Positions 7,288 through 14,263 of a stretch of DNA of 22,375 bases are shown one piece after another. This DNA is from DASPXK01 sp035637315. Its GTDB lineage: Bacteria; Chloroflexota; UBA6077; JACCZL01. Both the position numbers and the translations under genes were made by a program. The notes beneath the pieces are model-generated. The model was not told the DNA's origin. It was given only the letters and a program-made list of their open reading frames with translations, and did not search any database. Position 1 is the first letter of the stretch; each line of letters opens with the position of its first letter. The stretch is from the NCBI GenBank assembly GCA_035637315.1, contig DASPXK010000329.1, positions 1-22,375 on the forward strand, given 5' to 3'.

Positions 7288-8247
7288 TCACATGCGCATG
7301 AAGTCCCCGAACACCTCTTCGGGCGTGATGGGCCCCTGGATCAAGCGCTGGGCGTACTGCTCGTCGCAGAACGCGGCCACCATCTGGTAATTCTCGCGGA
7401 GGCCGTACGGCCTGAAGTCGGGCCCCATCAAGACGGCCTGCTCCTCCAGGTCCGCGAGCAGCCATGGGCTCGTCTCCGCCAGCACCTGGTGGGTCCGCTC
7501 GGAGCGCTCGCGGGCCTCGACGAGCGCATCGTACACCGCTCTGACTAGCTGGGGCTGCCGCTCGACCAGCTCGCGCTTCAGGACCACCAGGTGGTGGGCC
7601 GGGAAGATCCCGGTGCGGCGATAGTAGTCGCGCTCGGCCGCGCGGTAATCCAGGTACATGCGCGCGATCTGGCTAGCCGGCTCGTAGAACCCGTCCGGCG
7701 GCCAGGGGCACATCAGCGCATCGATCTCACCGTCCAGCAGTATCTCGCGGAGCGGGCGACCAGGCAGGGCCGGCTGAACCTTGTCCGGGTACACGTCCGT
7801 CGCCGGTGGTGGCTGGCTGGTCGGGTTGACCGGACCCACCAGCCAGCTGATGTTCTCGATAGCCACACCCCGCTCGCGGAGTAGAGCTCGACTCCAGGTG
7901 TTGCCACTCGCCGGCCATTGGTCAGTGCCGACCCGCTTGCCTGCCAGGTCGACCACGTCGGCCAGACCGCTGTCTCGGCGGACGAAGAAGCAGCGATGGC
8001 GGAATTCGCGCATCACGAACGCCGGCAGCCCAACCAGAGAGCGGTCGCCGCCAGCCAGGCGCTGGACGTATCGGCTGAAGGACGCCTCGCCACCGTTGAC
8101 AGCGGGGTCGTTGGCGACGCGGACCAGCGCGTCGAAGGAGCGGATCAGCGTCAGGTCCACACCCTCTATCGCCACGTCGCCGGTCGCCAGGGGCGCGATG
8201 TAGTCGTAATCCCGGATCGCCAGCGTAAGCGGCACGTTCGTTACCAT
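7288..8247 (-). CDS. 4,5-dihydroxyphthalate decarboxylase-family / ABC substrate-binding-like protein
   Basis: A 319-aa protein with the periplasmic-binding-protein type II fold pattern of the family annotated as 4,5-dihydroxyphthalate decarboxylase. It opens with LTLAIRDYDYIAPLATGDVA and a 'VEGVDLTLI'-type second strand, followed by ASFSRYVQRLAGGDRSLVGL, KRVGTDQW and a late FPAHHLVVLKREL segment. Many members of this family act as solute-binding or unknown-function proteins, so the decarboxylase name should not be taken as function. The ATG at 8247 was chosen because GGAGGAC lies just upstream on the minus strand. Longer readings up to 8409 only translate the palindrome and heptamer array. 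No signal peptide or lipobox is seen, unusual for a transport receptor, which favours a cytoplasmic enzyme or an unrecognised export route. It is divergent from the CoA-transferase. Confidence 0.8.
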   Translation of the reverse strand: MVTNVPLTLAIRDYDYIAPLATGDVAIEGVDLTLIRSFDALVRVANDPAVNGGEASFSRYVQRLAGGDRSLVGLPAFVMREFRHRCFFVRRDSGLADVVDLAGKRVGTDQWPASGNTWSRALLRERGVAIENISWLVGPVNPTSQPPPATDVYPDKVQPALPGRPLREILLDGEIDALMCPWPPDGFYEPASQIARMYLDYRAAERDYYRRTGIFPAHHLVVLKRELVERQPQLVRAVYDALVEARERSERTHQVLAETSPWLLADLEEQAVLMGPDFRPYGLRENYQMVAAFCDEQYAQRLIQGPITPEEVFGDFMRM

Positions 8248-8271
8248 GTCCTCCAACGACTGAGATCCGCC

Positions 8272-8301
8272 GTAGGGGCACGGCATGTGCCGTGCCCCTA
8301 C
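8272..8301. repeat. Perfect GTAGGGGCACGGCA palindrome
   Basis: Arm gtaggggcacggca (8272-8285), two-base loop TG, and the exact complement (8288-8301). The 14-bp perfect stem lies just upstream of the ribosome site of the minus-strand gene starting at 8247, so it would fall in that gene's leader or promoter region. Confidence 0.85.
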
Positions 8302-8366
8302 CTGCCCGCGTTTCCTCGTTCGAGCAGAAGCCTCCCAGGCCGGCAGTGTAGCATCACCTTGTTGAG

Positions 8367-8415
8367 CCCAACACCTAGAACCCAGCAGGCAACGCCCAAC
8401 ACCCAACACCCGCCA
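8367..8415. repeat. Seven-unit CCCAACA heptamer array
   Basis: Seven consecutive heptamers without a slip: CCCAACA, CCTAGAA, CCCAGCA, GGCAACG, CCCAACA, CCCAACA, CCCGCCA. The last base is the A of the ATG of the CoA-transferase gene. The array replaces the place where a ribosome site would be expected. Confidence 0.85.
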
Positions 8416-9515
8416 TGAACGTCTACAGTCTGCTCCCCAACTACAGCGTGCTCGATCTGTCGCGGACCCTGCCGGGCCCGTTCTGCACCTGGCTGCTGGC
8501 CGGGCTGGGCGCGCGAGTGTTGGCCGTGGTCGACCCCAAAGGCTGGGACGTGCGTCGAGGCGGGCACGATGGGCTCGGCGCCCGCGAGCAAATCCTGTAC
8601 CGCAACAAACGAAGGCTGACCTTGAACCTCAAGTCCGAAGAGGGTCGCCAGATCTTCTTCCGCCTGCTCGACCGCGCCGACGTGGTGATGGAGGACTTTC
8701 GGCCTGGTGTGGCGACTCGTCTCGGGGTGGACTACGCGGCCCTGAGCGCCGTGCGGCCAGAAGTGGTGTACTGTTCGATCTCCTCCTTCGGACAGGACGG
8801 TCCCTACCGCAACAGGCCGGCCCATGATCTCAACTGCCTGGCCCTGGCCGGGCTGCTCGACCTGACCGGCCAGCCGGAAGGCCCGCCCACGGTCCCTGGC
8901 GTGCAGGTGGCCGACCTGGCGGCCGGCAGCGCGGCGGCGCTGGCGATCCTGGCCGCCCTGCTGCACCGTGGCGCGAGCGGGCAGGGACAGTACATCGACG
9001 TTTCCATGCTCGACGCCACCTTTAGCTGGATGCTCCTGCCGCTGATCGGCCAGTTGTCAGGGCGTCCTCCGACTCGCGGCACCTGGCGTCTGGGTGGCTC
9101 GGAGCCGTCCTATCGTGTCTATCGCTGCGGCGACGGGCGCTACATCTCGGTCGGCTGCCTCGAGCCCTGGCTGTGGCAGAACCTGCTCGATGCGCTTGGA
9201 GTGGACGATCCGAGCGGCGAGCGGCTGGAGGCCCTGTTCGCGACGCGCTCCCGCGACGAGTGGACGGAGCTGCTGTCGGGCGTCGACGCCTGCGTCGCGC
9301 CCGTCAACACGCTGCGCGAGGCGCTCGACGACCCGCAGCTTCGGGCGCGCGGGATGTTCGAGGGTGGCCAGCTCAGCCCGCCGTTCACCCTGCCCGGGGC
9401 GCCCCGGCAGCCGCTGGAGCCTGGCCACGAGCGGAGCTTCGACACGCGCTCGGTACTGGCCGATCTCGGCCTGGACGGCGAATTCGACCGATTGCGGCGG
9501 AACGGGGTGATCTGA
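8415..9515 (+). CDS. Family III CoA-transferase / alpha-methylacyl-CoA racemase-like (CaiB/BaiF)
   Basis: A 366-aa member of the CaiB/BaiF family, which transfers CoA between carboxylic acids or epimerises 2-methylacyl-CoAs. The start (SVLDLSRTLPGPFCTWLLAGLGA) and the core (VVMEDFRPGVATRLG, FGQDGPY) are typical. The catalytic-type aspartate is D167 in VPGVQVADLAAG. H137-D138 in RPAHDLNCLALAG matches the His of the racemase dyad, so racemase-type chemistry is possible, while CoA-transferases use only the Asp. Length is usual for the short, single-lobe members. No Shine-Dalgarno site precedes the ATG; the upstream 49 bases are a heptamer array, so the message may be leaderless or poorly translated. 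The adjacent divergent dihydroxyphthalate-decarboxylase-like gene suggests a small catabolic cluster of unknown substrate. Confidence 0.9.
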   Translation: MNVYSLLPNYSVLDLSRTLPGPFCTWLLAGLGARVLAVVDPKGWDVRRGGHDGLGAREQILYRNKRRLTLNLKSEEGRQIFFRLLDRADVVMEDFRPGVATRLGVDYAALSAVRPEVVYCSISSFGQDGPYRNRPAHDLNCLALAGLLDLTGQPEGPPTVPGVQVADLAAGSAAALAILAALLHRGASGQGQYIDVSMLDATFSWMLLPLIGQLSGRPPTRGTWRLGGSEPSYRVYRCGDGRYISVGCLEPWLWQNLLDALGVDDPSGERLEALFATRSRDEWTELLSGVDACVAPVNTLREALDDPQLRARGMFEGGQLSPPFTLPGAPRQPLEPGHERSFDTRSVLADLGLDGEFDRLRRNGVI

Positions 9516-9583
9516 GGGACACCCATTTTCAAGCGCCGGTGGCGGCCGGCCTCCCTTCGTCCAAGTTGAGTCTGGTCTTGACG

Positions 9584-9599
9584 TACCAACATACCAACA
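9584..9599. repeat. Direct TACCAACA duplication
   Basis: TACCAACA occurs twice in tandem, period 8, in the gap upstream of the lipoprotein gene. The rest of 9516-9608 shows nothing else recognisable. Confidence 0.5.
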
Positions 9600-9608
9600 C
9601 AGTACTGC

Positions 9609-9637
9609 TTGACAGGCGGCGCGATTCGCGCTATCAG
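9609..9637 (+). promoter_or_regulatory. Candidate promoter of the lipoprotein gene
   Basis: A perfect -35 box TTGACA (9609-9614) and, after 17 nt, TATCAG (9632-9637) as -10 box. A start near 9644 would leave a leader of about 50 nt before the ATG at 9696. Confidence 0.5.
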
Positions 9638-9695
9638 TTCTTTCTCCACGCGTGCCACGGTCGCGGATCACGGCCACGGGCCCGGGGGGGCCCCT

Positions 9696-10353
9696 ATGCG
9701 AAGCGTCTCGGGCCCGACTCTGTCCTTGGCCATCGGCATGTTGGCGCTGCTGGCCGCTGCCTGCGGCCAGTCGGAGCCCAGTTTCCCCACCCCGGCCCCG
9801 ACGCCCATTCCGGTGGCCTCGATCCTCCTGGCGCAAGCCACGCCGCTGTGCGCCACTCCGTTCGACGGCCGGCTGACCCAGGAGGCAGCTAGAGCCCCAG
9901 CCATCGCCCTGAAGCAGATCGACGAGGGTGGGCTGGGGCAGCAGTACCGCGATCGCAACCTCACCCCCGGCGAGTGGATCGGGGAGAACACCTACAACGC
10001 CGCGCGCAATACCCAGATCGGCTATCTCCTGCCCTACGAGCTCCGGGCCGCCTCGGCCGAGACCGTGCAGAGCCTGGTGTGTGTCCGCGAGCGTCGCATC
10101 GAAGTTGGTACGTACCAGGAGGTCAAGTACGCCGCCGGGCGGCTGGACTGGGACGTCCGAGTGCTGCGGTGGCCGGATGGCGCCGTGCTCGCGGCGAACA
10201 GCTTCCGCGGCGGGGACCCGCCAGATGTCTACCAGAGCAAGTCCAGGACCGACTTGCGGGAGCAACCTGCCGGGCGCGGTGTGCCTCACGCAGTACGGTA
10301 AGTCGCCGCAGGACGACTTCATGACCTGGCTCAAGACGGTGCTGGCGACGTGA
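9696..10353 (+). pseudogene. Unrecognised lipoprotein with a C-terminal frameshift
   Basis: The ATG at 9696 opens a lipoprotein signal (LAIGMLALLAAACGQ, cysteine at residue 23) and a Pro/Thr-rich linker (PTPAPTPIP). A globular part of about 170 residues follows, which I do not recognise. It has regular hydrophobic strands such as GEWIGENTYNAARNTQIGYL and RLDWDVRVLRWPDG and one Cys (SLVCVRERR). In the first frame the protein ends at 10301 in an unlikely Arg/Gly-rich tail (EQPAGRGVPHAVR). The +1 frame from about 10258 instead reads GSNLPGAVCLTQYGKSPQDD and ends in FMTWLKTVLAT at 10353, which looks like the natural end and restores a second Cys. One extra base or two missing bases in the G-rich stretch around 10256-10260 would explain this. 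The protein would be about 218 aa and anchored outside the membrane. Function unknown. Confidence 0.65.
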
Positions 10354-10435
10354 ACCGCTGCGGCAGTCTGGCTACCCCAAGCCGTTGGCCAGGTTTGAGC
10401 ACGAGCCGTCTGACGGTGCGGAGGCCAGCCCGAGG

Positions 10436-10465
10436 CTGACATGGCCGCACCGCTGGTAGTATGGT
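10436..10465 (+). promoter_or_regulatory. Weak promoter candidate for the FAD oxidoreductase gene
   Basis: CTGACA (10436-10441) with TATGGT (10460-10465) at 18-nt spacing, or TAGTAT (10457-10462) at 15 nt. It would give a leader of about 100 nt. The rest of the 10354-10569 gap holds nothing else I can recognise. Confidence 0.25.
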
Positions 10466-10569
10466 GTCCAGACCAAGCGGTGGCCGTCCCGGCGTCAGGA
10501 GTGGGAGAGCCAGCTGAAGCTACTGCTCACGTTCGAGAGCGTGCTCTCAGCTGGGCGGAGGCATCGAGC

Positions 10570-11784
10570 ATGTCGACTACGGCCGAGGCGGTGATCGTCG
10601 GCGGTGGGGTGATCGGCGCGAGCGCAGCCTTTCACCTCACCTCGCGCGGACTCAAGAACGTGGTCTTGTGCGAGCGGCGATGGCTGGCGGCCGGGGCGAC
10701 TGGAAAGTCTGGCGCGCTGGTCCGGATGCACTACACCAACGAGCCCGAGGCCAGGCTGGCCCACGCCAGCCTGCCCTACTTTCCCAACTGGAAGGAGTTC
10801 GTCGGCCAGGGCGACTGCGGCTTCCTCGCCTGTGGCATGGTTCGGCTGGTCACACCCGACAACGAGGCCAATTTGCGCGCCAACGTCGAGATGCTCGAGC
10901 GGGTCGGCGTCAACACCTTCGTCATCGGGCAGCCCGAGCTACGCGAGCTAGCCCCGAGCTGGCGGGTGGACGACGTGGTCGCGGCCGCCTACGAGCCGGA
11001 CTCGGGCTGCGCGGACCCCGTCGCTACTACGCATGGGTTCGTCGAGCGGGCCCGTGAGCTGGGGGCCGAGATCCGCCCGCACACCGAGGTCACGGCGGTG
11101 GATGTGGCTGGTGGCCGGGTCAGCGGTGTACAGACGAGCGGGGGGCCGATCTCGTCGCCGGTGGTCATCGTCGCCGGCGGCGCCTGGTCGATCCCGCTCC
11201 TCAGGAGCGTGGGGATCGACGTCGCCCTCCAGCCGGCCCGAATCCAGGTGATCGTGGTGCGCCGTCCGCCTCTGCAGGCGGCCGTCCACCCAGTCTGCAT
11301 CGACGGGATCAACGACATGTGGCTCCGCCCGGAAGGTGTCAACTGGGCGAGTACGCTGGTCGGAGTGTCGAACCGCGACACCCTCGACGATCCTGACCGC
11401 CTGAACGAGGGCGTCGACGCGGACTACGTCGCGCGGGCGCGCGAGCGACTGGCCCTACGAATACCGGGGGTGGCGGAGGGACCGATGCGCGGCGGCTGGG
11501 CCGGCGCGATCACGGTGACCGCGGACGGCAAGCCGATCCTCGACCGCCATCCACACGTAGAGGGACTGCTCTTCTCCACCGGCGACAATGGGACCAGCTT
11601 CAAGACCGCGCCCGCGATCGGCAAGGCCCTCGCCGAGTGGGTGCTGGACGGGCAGCCGTCGGTGATCGACGCGCGGCCGTTTCGGGCCAGCCGCTTCGCG
11701 GAGGGCGAGCCGCTGGTCGGCGAGCACGAATACGGCGACCGCGACTACGAGGCTTCCCGTGTCCGCGGCGTGATGGTGGGGTAG
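10570..11784 (+). CDS. FAD-dependent amino-acid/sarcosine oxidase-like oxidoreductase (DAO family)
   Basis: A 404-aa flavoprotein of the DadA/sarcosine-oxidase-beta family, which oxidises the C-N bond of amino acids or N-methylated glycines. The FAD-binding motif VIVGGGVIGASAAFHL is at residues 8-23. GKSGALVRMHY and ACGMVRLV follow as in sarcosine-oxidase-beta-like proteins, and the C-terminal FAD motif is GLLFSTGDNGTSFKTAPAIG. The ATG at 10570 lies about 9 nt after GCGGAGG; a longer frame from 10441 has no family sequence in front and is rejected. No signal peptide, so cytoplasmic. No tetrahydrofolate-domain partner or ferredoxin-like subunit lies nearby, so the electron acceptor is open (oxygen or the quinone pool). 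The convergent hicA ends 63 nt downstream. Confidence 0.9.
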   Translation: MSTTAEAVIVGGGVIGASAAFHLTSRGLKNVVLCERRWLAAGATGKSGALVRMHYTNEPEARLAHASLPYFPNWKEFVGQGDCGFLACGMVRLVTPDNEANLRANVEMLERVGVNTFVIGQPELRELAPSWRVDDVVAAAYEPDSGCADPVATTHGFVERARELGAEIRPHTEVTAVDVAGGRVSGVQTSGGPISSPVVIVAGGAWSIPLLRSVGIDVALQPARIQVIVVRRPPLQAAVHPVCIDGINDMWLRPEGVNWASTLVGVSNRDTLDDPDRLNEGVDADYVARARERLALRIPGVAEGPMRGGWAGAITVTADGKPILDRHPHVEGLLFSTGDNGTSFKTAPAIGKALAEWVLDGQPSVIDARPFRASRFAEGEPLVGEHEYGDRDYEASRVRGVMVG

Positions 11785-11847
11785 TGTCTAACTGGAGGGC
11801 ACTGCGGCCACGAGCCGGCTCAAAGGAGGTGGGGAGACCGTCCCCGG

Positions 11848-12087
11848 TCATCGAAGAAGTTGGAGGAACTCCTCTACGGTGAGGCCGGCGAGCTTCAGGA
11901 TGTCGTCGAGCGTGCCACGCGGAATCTCCTTTTTACCGAGTGGCACGACTGTGATGAACTTCCTCTCTGGCCGCTGCAAGACGAAGGTCTGGTGAGAGCC
12001 TTTGGATCGACGAGCCGGTCGGAAGCCCGCTCGCTCAAGCGCTCTGACGACCTCTCTGCTCGAACACAGCGGAAGCCTCTGGCTCAC
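11848..12087 (-). CDS. hicA: HicA-type mRNA interferase toxin
   Basis: A 79-aa small basic double-stranded-RNA-binding-like fold protein: SREVVRALERAGFRPARRSK, then the catalytic-type GSH with H33 (GSHQTFVLQRP), then ITVVPLGKKEIPRGTLDDIL and a final helix LAGLTVEEFLQLL. These are the standard HicA/YcfA features. HicA cleaves mRNA when not bound by HicB. The start is GTG 12087, which overlaps the HicB stop (GTGA), the classical arrangement. Longer reading in the same frame only covers hicB. Confidence 0.88.
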   Translation of the reverse strand: MSQRLPLCSSREVVRALERAGFRPARRSKGSHQTFVLQRPERKFITVVPLGKKEIPRGTLDDILKLAGLTVEEFLQLLR

Positions 12088-12404
12088 GCCGAGGCCGGAA
12101 CGACGAGTAGCTCCGCTGAAACGTATTCCCTGGGTCTTGCCGTAATCTGGATCTCTCGGCCGTCCTCGTAGGGCTCGCCCGGCGTAATCGCCACCCCTCG
12201 TTCGGCGAGGACCCGCTCCAGTTCCCCCTCGTCGTACAAGGTCCGCAAGTACACAGAGGTCGCGTCCTTGACGGCCGAGAACGCCTCGTCGATCGTCTTG
12301 CCGCAGCTGGCGACGCCCAGCTCGATGCACTCAGAGACGTACTGGTCCCCCTCGCGACGAACCTTGAGCGTCAGGAGTACATGACCGAGTGCACCCGGGC
12401 GCAT
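12084..12404 (-). CDS. hicB: HicB-type antitoxin without an obvious DNA-binding domain
   Basis: A 106-aa protein with the partial RNase-H fold of HicB: LTLKVRREGDQYVSECIELGVASCGKTIDEAFSAVKDA, with CxELGVAS...GKTxxEA as the family signature. HicB neutralises HicA. I see no ribbon-helix-helix or helix-turn-helix segment after it; the C-terminus is short (ITARPREYVSAELLVVPASA), so autoregulation by DNA binding is doubtful. ATG 12404 is chosen because AGGTGA lies 8 nt upstream; a GTG at 12416 would use that same GTG of the ribosome site. TACAAT on the minus strand (12434-12439) could be the -10 box. It lies upstream of and overlaps hicA by 4 nt. Confidence 0.82.
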   Translation of the reverse strand: MRPGALGHVLLTLKVRREGDQYVSECIELGVASCGKTIDEAFSAVKDATSVYLRTLYDEGELERVLAERGVAITPGEPYEDGREIQITARPREYVSAELLVVPASA

Positions 12405-12532
12405 CGTTTTTTTCACCTATGAGCTTCAGCCGAATTGTACCGCTACAAGCGGAGACGCTCGACCATGTAGATTCGGAAATCCGAGCCCCTCTGGTGCTCA
12501 AACGCAGCCGGCTAGCCAACACGGTGGCGCAG

Positions 12533-13035
12533 CTAGAGGCTCGGGGCCACGGAATCGAAGCGAAACGGTCTCAACAGGTGCAGGTTACGTCTTGAGAGAT
12601 TCAGCCCCCATTCAGGTTTGCTTTTCCTGAGTTCGTAGTCATAGCCCACGAAGAGTGTATTTGGCTGGCGCCAGGATGTGGAGGGGATCACATAAAGCTC
12701 AGGGGGCTTGGCGCTGATGAACAGGACGAGTGCCGCCAGCAGGTTGTCCCGTAGCTCAAACTTTGCTTTCTCAAGAAGACGTAGCCCCGTTCGCGGATCG
12801 ACTTGACCTGGACATCGTAGTACTGGTCGTGCCCGCGGCGAATCACGAAGTCGATGCCCCGGTCATCGACTTCGGCCGAGTACACGTCGAACCCGAAGAG
12901 CGTAAACTCCATCTTGACAAAGTATTCCGCGTACCGCCCTAACTGCAGACGGTTGAGCCGGGCCCAATCCCATCTGTCCCCAGCCACGCCGCTGTCGACG
13001 TCCTTGTCGGCCGGCCGCGGGTCCGGCGCCGTCAT
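12533..13035 (-). pseudogene. PD-(D/E)XK-like (DUF4365-type) protein, frameshifted
   Basis: The first frame (ATG 13035) reads LQLGRYAEYFVKMEFTLFGF, then DVYSAEVDDRGIDFVI and YYDVQVKSIRERGYVFLRK. GID plus QVKS is the nuclease-like D...(E/Q)xK core. After YVFL the first frame degenerates. The neighbouring frame continues sensibly as EKAKFELRDNLLAALVLFIS, then PPELYVIPSTSWRQPNTLFV and PEWGLNLSRRNLHLLRPF, ending with TAG at 12533-12535. A single missing G at about 12772 (ttGGag read as ttgag) explains it. The joined product would be about 166 aa. The role is unknown; such proteins resemble restriction-type nucleases but may not cut DNA. It sits beside hicAB and the Uma2 gene in a patch that looks less GC-rich than its surroundings. 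Confidence 0.7.
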
Positions 13036-13108
13036 TTAGATCGCCACCCCTCGTTACAGCAAAAGACTCGATCGAGTTCCCCCCTGCGCACACAAAATTG
13101 CGCGAACG

Positions 13109-13663
13109 CTAAGCCCAGATGTCTGACACTGGAATCGCCAAGTCCGCGAATGGCGGCGCGGAGAAACTCTCATCCCCACTCGCCGCCACAGGCTGACGAT
13201 AGCTCCCGTCCTCCAACACGTAAGCCACGAGCTGGCCTTGGTCCGGATCGACCAGCCAGTAGTTTGGGACGCCGTACCTGGCGTAGATATTCCGCTTGAC
13301 CTCGCGGTCGCGGCGAGCCGTGGTTGGTGAGATCACCTCGACCACCAGGTCAGGCGCCCCTTCAACCCGTGACTCCAGGACTATGTCCTGCCGCTGGCGA
13401 GAAACGAACAGAAGGTCTGGCTGAACGACGTTGACCTCGCTGAGCAGTACGTCGCAAGGCGCGATCAAAACCTTCCCGAGGCGGTGTCGCCGGACGTGCG
13501 CACGGAGGAAGACAAAGAGATTGCCGGCCGCATCCTGATGGGCGATGCTCGGAGCTGGCGTCACCTCGAGGTCACCTTCAAGGATCTCGTACCGGTTTCG
13601 GTCGTCGGGAAGGGAGAGGTAATCTTCGTAGGTCAGGACGACGCGCTCCGGCTTGGTTGCCAT
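13109..13663 (-). CDS. Uma2 family endonuclease-like protein
   Basis: A 184-aa protein of the Uma2 (DUF820) family with a PD-(D/E)XK fold. It shows LTYEDYLSLPDDRNRYEILE, then the core VVQPDLLFVSRQ and GAPDLVVEVISPTTARRD, with the acidic E of VVEVIS and a following Lys (REVKRNIYARYGVPNYWLVD). Length is typical. The ATG at 13663 has GGGAG about 7 nt upstream; the longer frame to 13966 runs antisense through the next gene and is rejected. The biological role of this large family is not settled. The start lies 60 nt from the divergent TPP gene. Confidence 0.9.
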   Translation of the reverse strand: MATKPERVVLTYEDYLSLPDDRNRYEILEGDLEVTPAPSIAHQDAAGNLFVFLRAHVRRHRLGKVLIAPCDVLLSEVNVVQPDLLFVSRQRQDIVLESRVEGAPDLVVEVISPTTARRDREVKRNIYARYGVPNYWLVDPDQGQLVAYVLEDGSYRQPVAASGDESFSAPPFADLAIPVSDIWA

Positions 13664-13723
13664 CAGACGCTCCCTGCTCAGCCAACGGCTGCGCAGACCT
13701 CCTTGCCGACAGTATAGTGGAGC

Positions 13724-14263
13724 GTGGCCTCCCCGAACGCCGATGGCATCCCTCAGACGTCCTGGTGGGAGATCGTTTATGAGAGCCTGAAGGCGCACGA
13801 GGTTCGGCTCGTCGCGCACGTGCCTGACCAGGTACTCGCGCCTCTCGTCCGCGAGATCGAGGCTGACCCGTTCTTCGAGGTCGTCCGCCTGACTCGCGAG
13901 GAAGAGGGCGTCGGCGTCCTCTCTGGAGGGTATCTGGGTGGCCTGCGCGGCGCCCTGTTGATGCAAAGCAGTGGCCTTGGTAATTGCTTCAACGCGCTCG
14001 GCGGCCTGCCGCTCGCGTACCAGATCCCATTCTTGATCGTGATCAGCCAGCGCGGGCGGCTCGGCGAATTCAACCCGAGCCAGGTGCCCATGGGTCGCGC
14101 AACGCCCCGACTGCTCGAGGCGATCGGCATCGAGACGGTCAGCCTGGAGCGCCAGGCCGAACTAGCCGAACAGGTCGACCAGGCCGCCAGGACCTGCTTC
14201 GCGACCAGCGGCCCGGTCGCGCTGATCATCTCGACGCTGCTGAGTGGCGGCAAGCGTGGATAG
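13724..14263 (+). CDS. TPP-dependent decarboxylase, N-terminal (PYR-type) subunit
   Basis: A 179-aa subunit that provides the pyrimidine-binding half of a split thiamine-pyrophosphate enzyme, like the alpha subunit of sulfopyruvate decarboxylase (ComD) or the N-terminal half of phosphonopyruvate decarboxylase. The catalytic-type Glu lies in RLTREEEGVGVLSGGYLGG (residues 55-73), and HVPDQVLAPLVREI matches the family's 'VPDS' region. GALLMQSSGLGNCFNALGGL and PFLIVISQRG are also characteristic. It overlaps the next subunit. Start GTG 13724 has TGGAG close by, or TATAGT at 13713-13718 could be a -10 box giving a leaderless message. The substrate (a 2-oxoacid) is not determined. Confidence 0.85.
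   Translation: MASPNADGIPQTSWWEIVYESLKAHEVRLVAHVPDQVLAPLVREIEADPFFEVVRLTREEEGVGVLSGGYLGGLRGALLMQSSGLGNCFNALGGLPLAYQIPFLIVISQRGRLGEFNPSQVPMGRATPRLLEAIGIETVSLERQAELAEQVDQAARTCFATSGPVALIISTLLSGGKRG

Noticed and set aside
7288..8409. Longer start of the dihydroxyphthalate-decarboxylase-like gene
   Set aside because: The added 54 residues translate only the palindrome and heptamer array, and a good ribosome site precedes ATG 8247.
13664..13966. N-terminal extension of the Uma2 gene
   Set aside because: It runs antisense through the TPP alpha gene, and ATG 13663 has a proper ribosome site and fits the family start.
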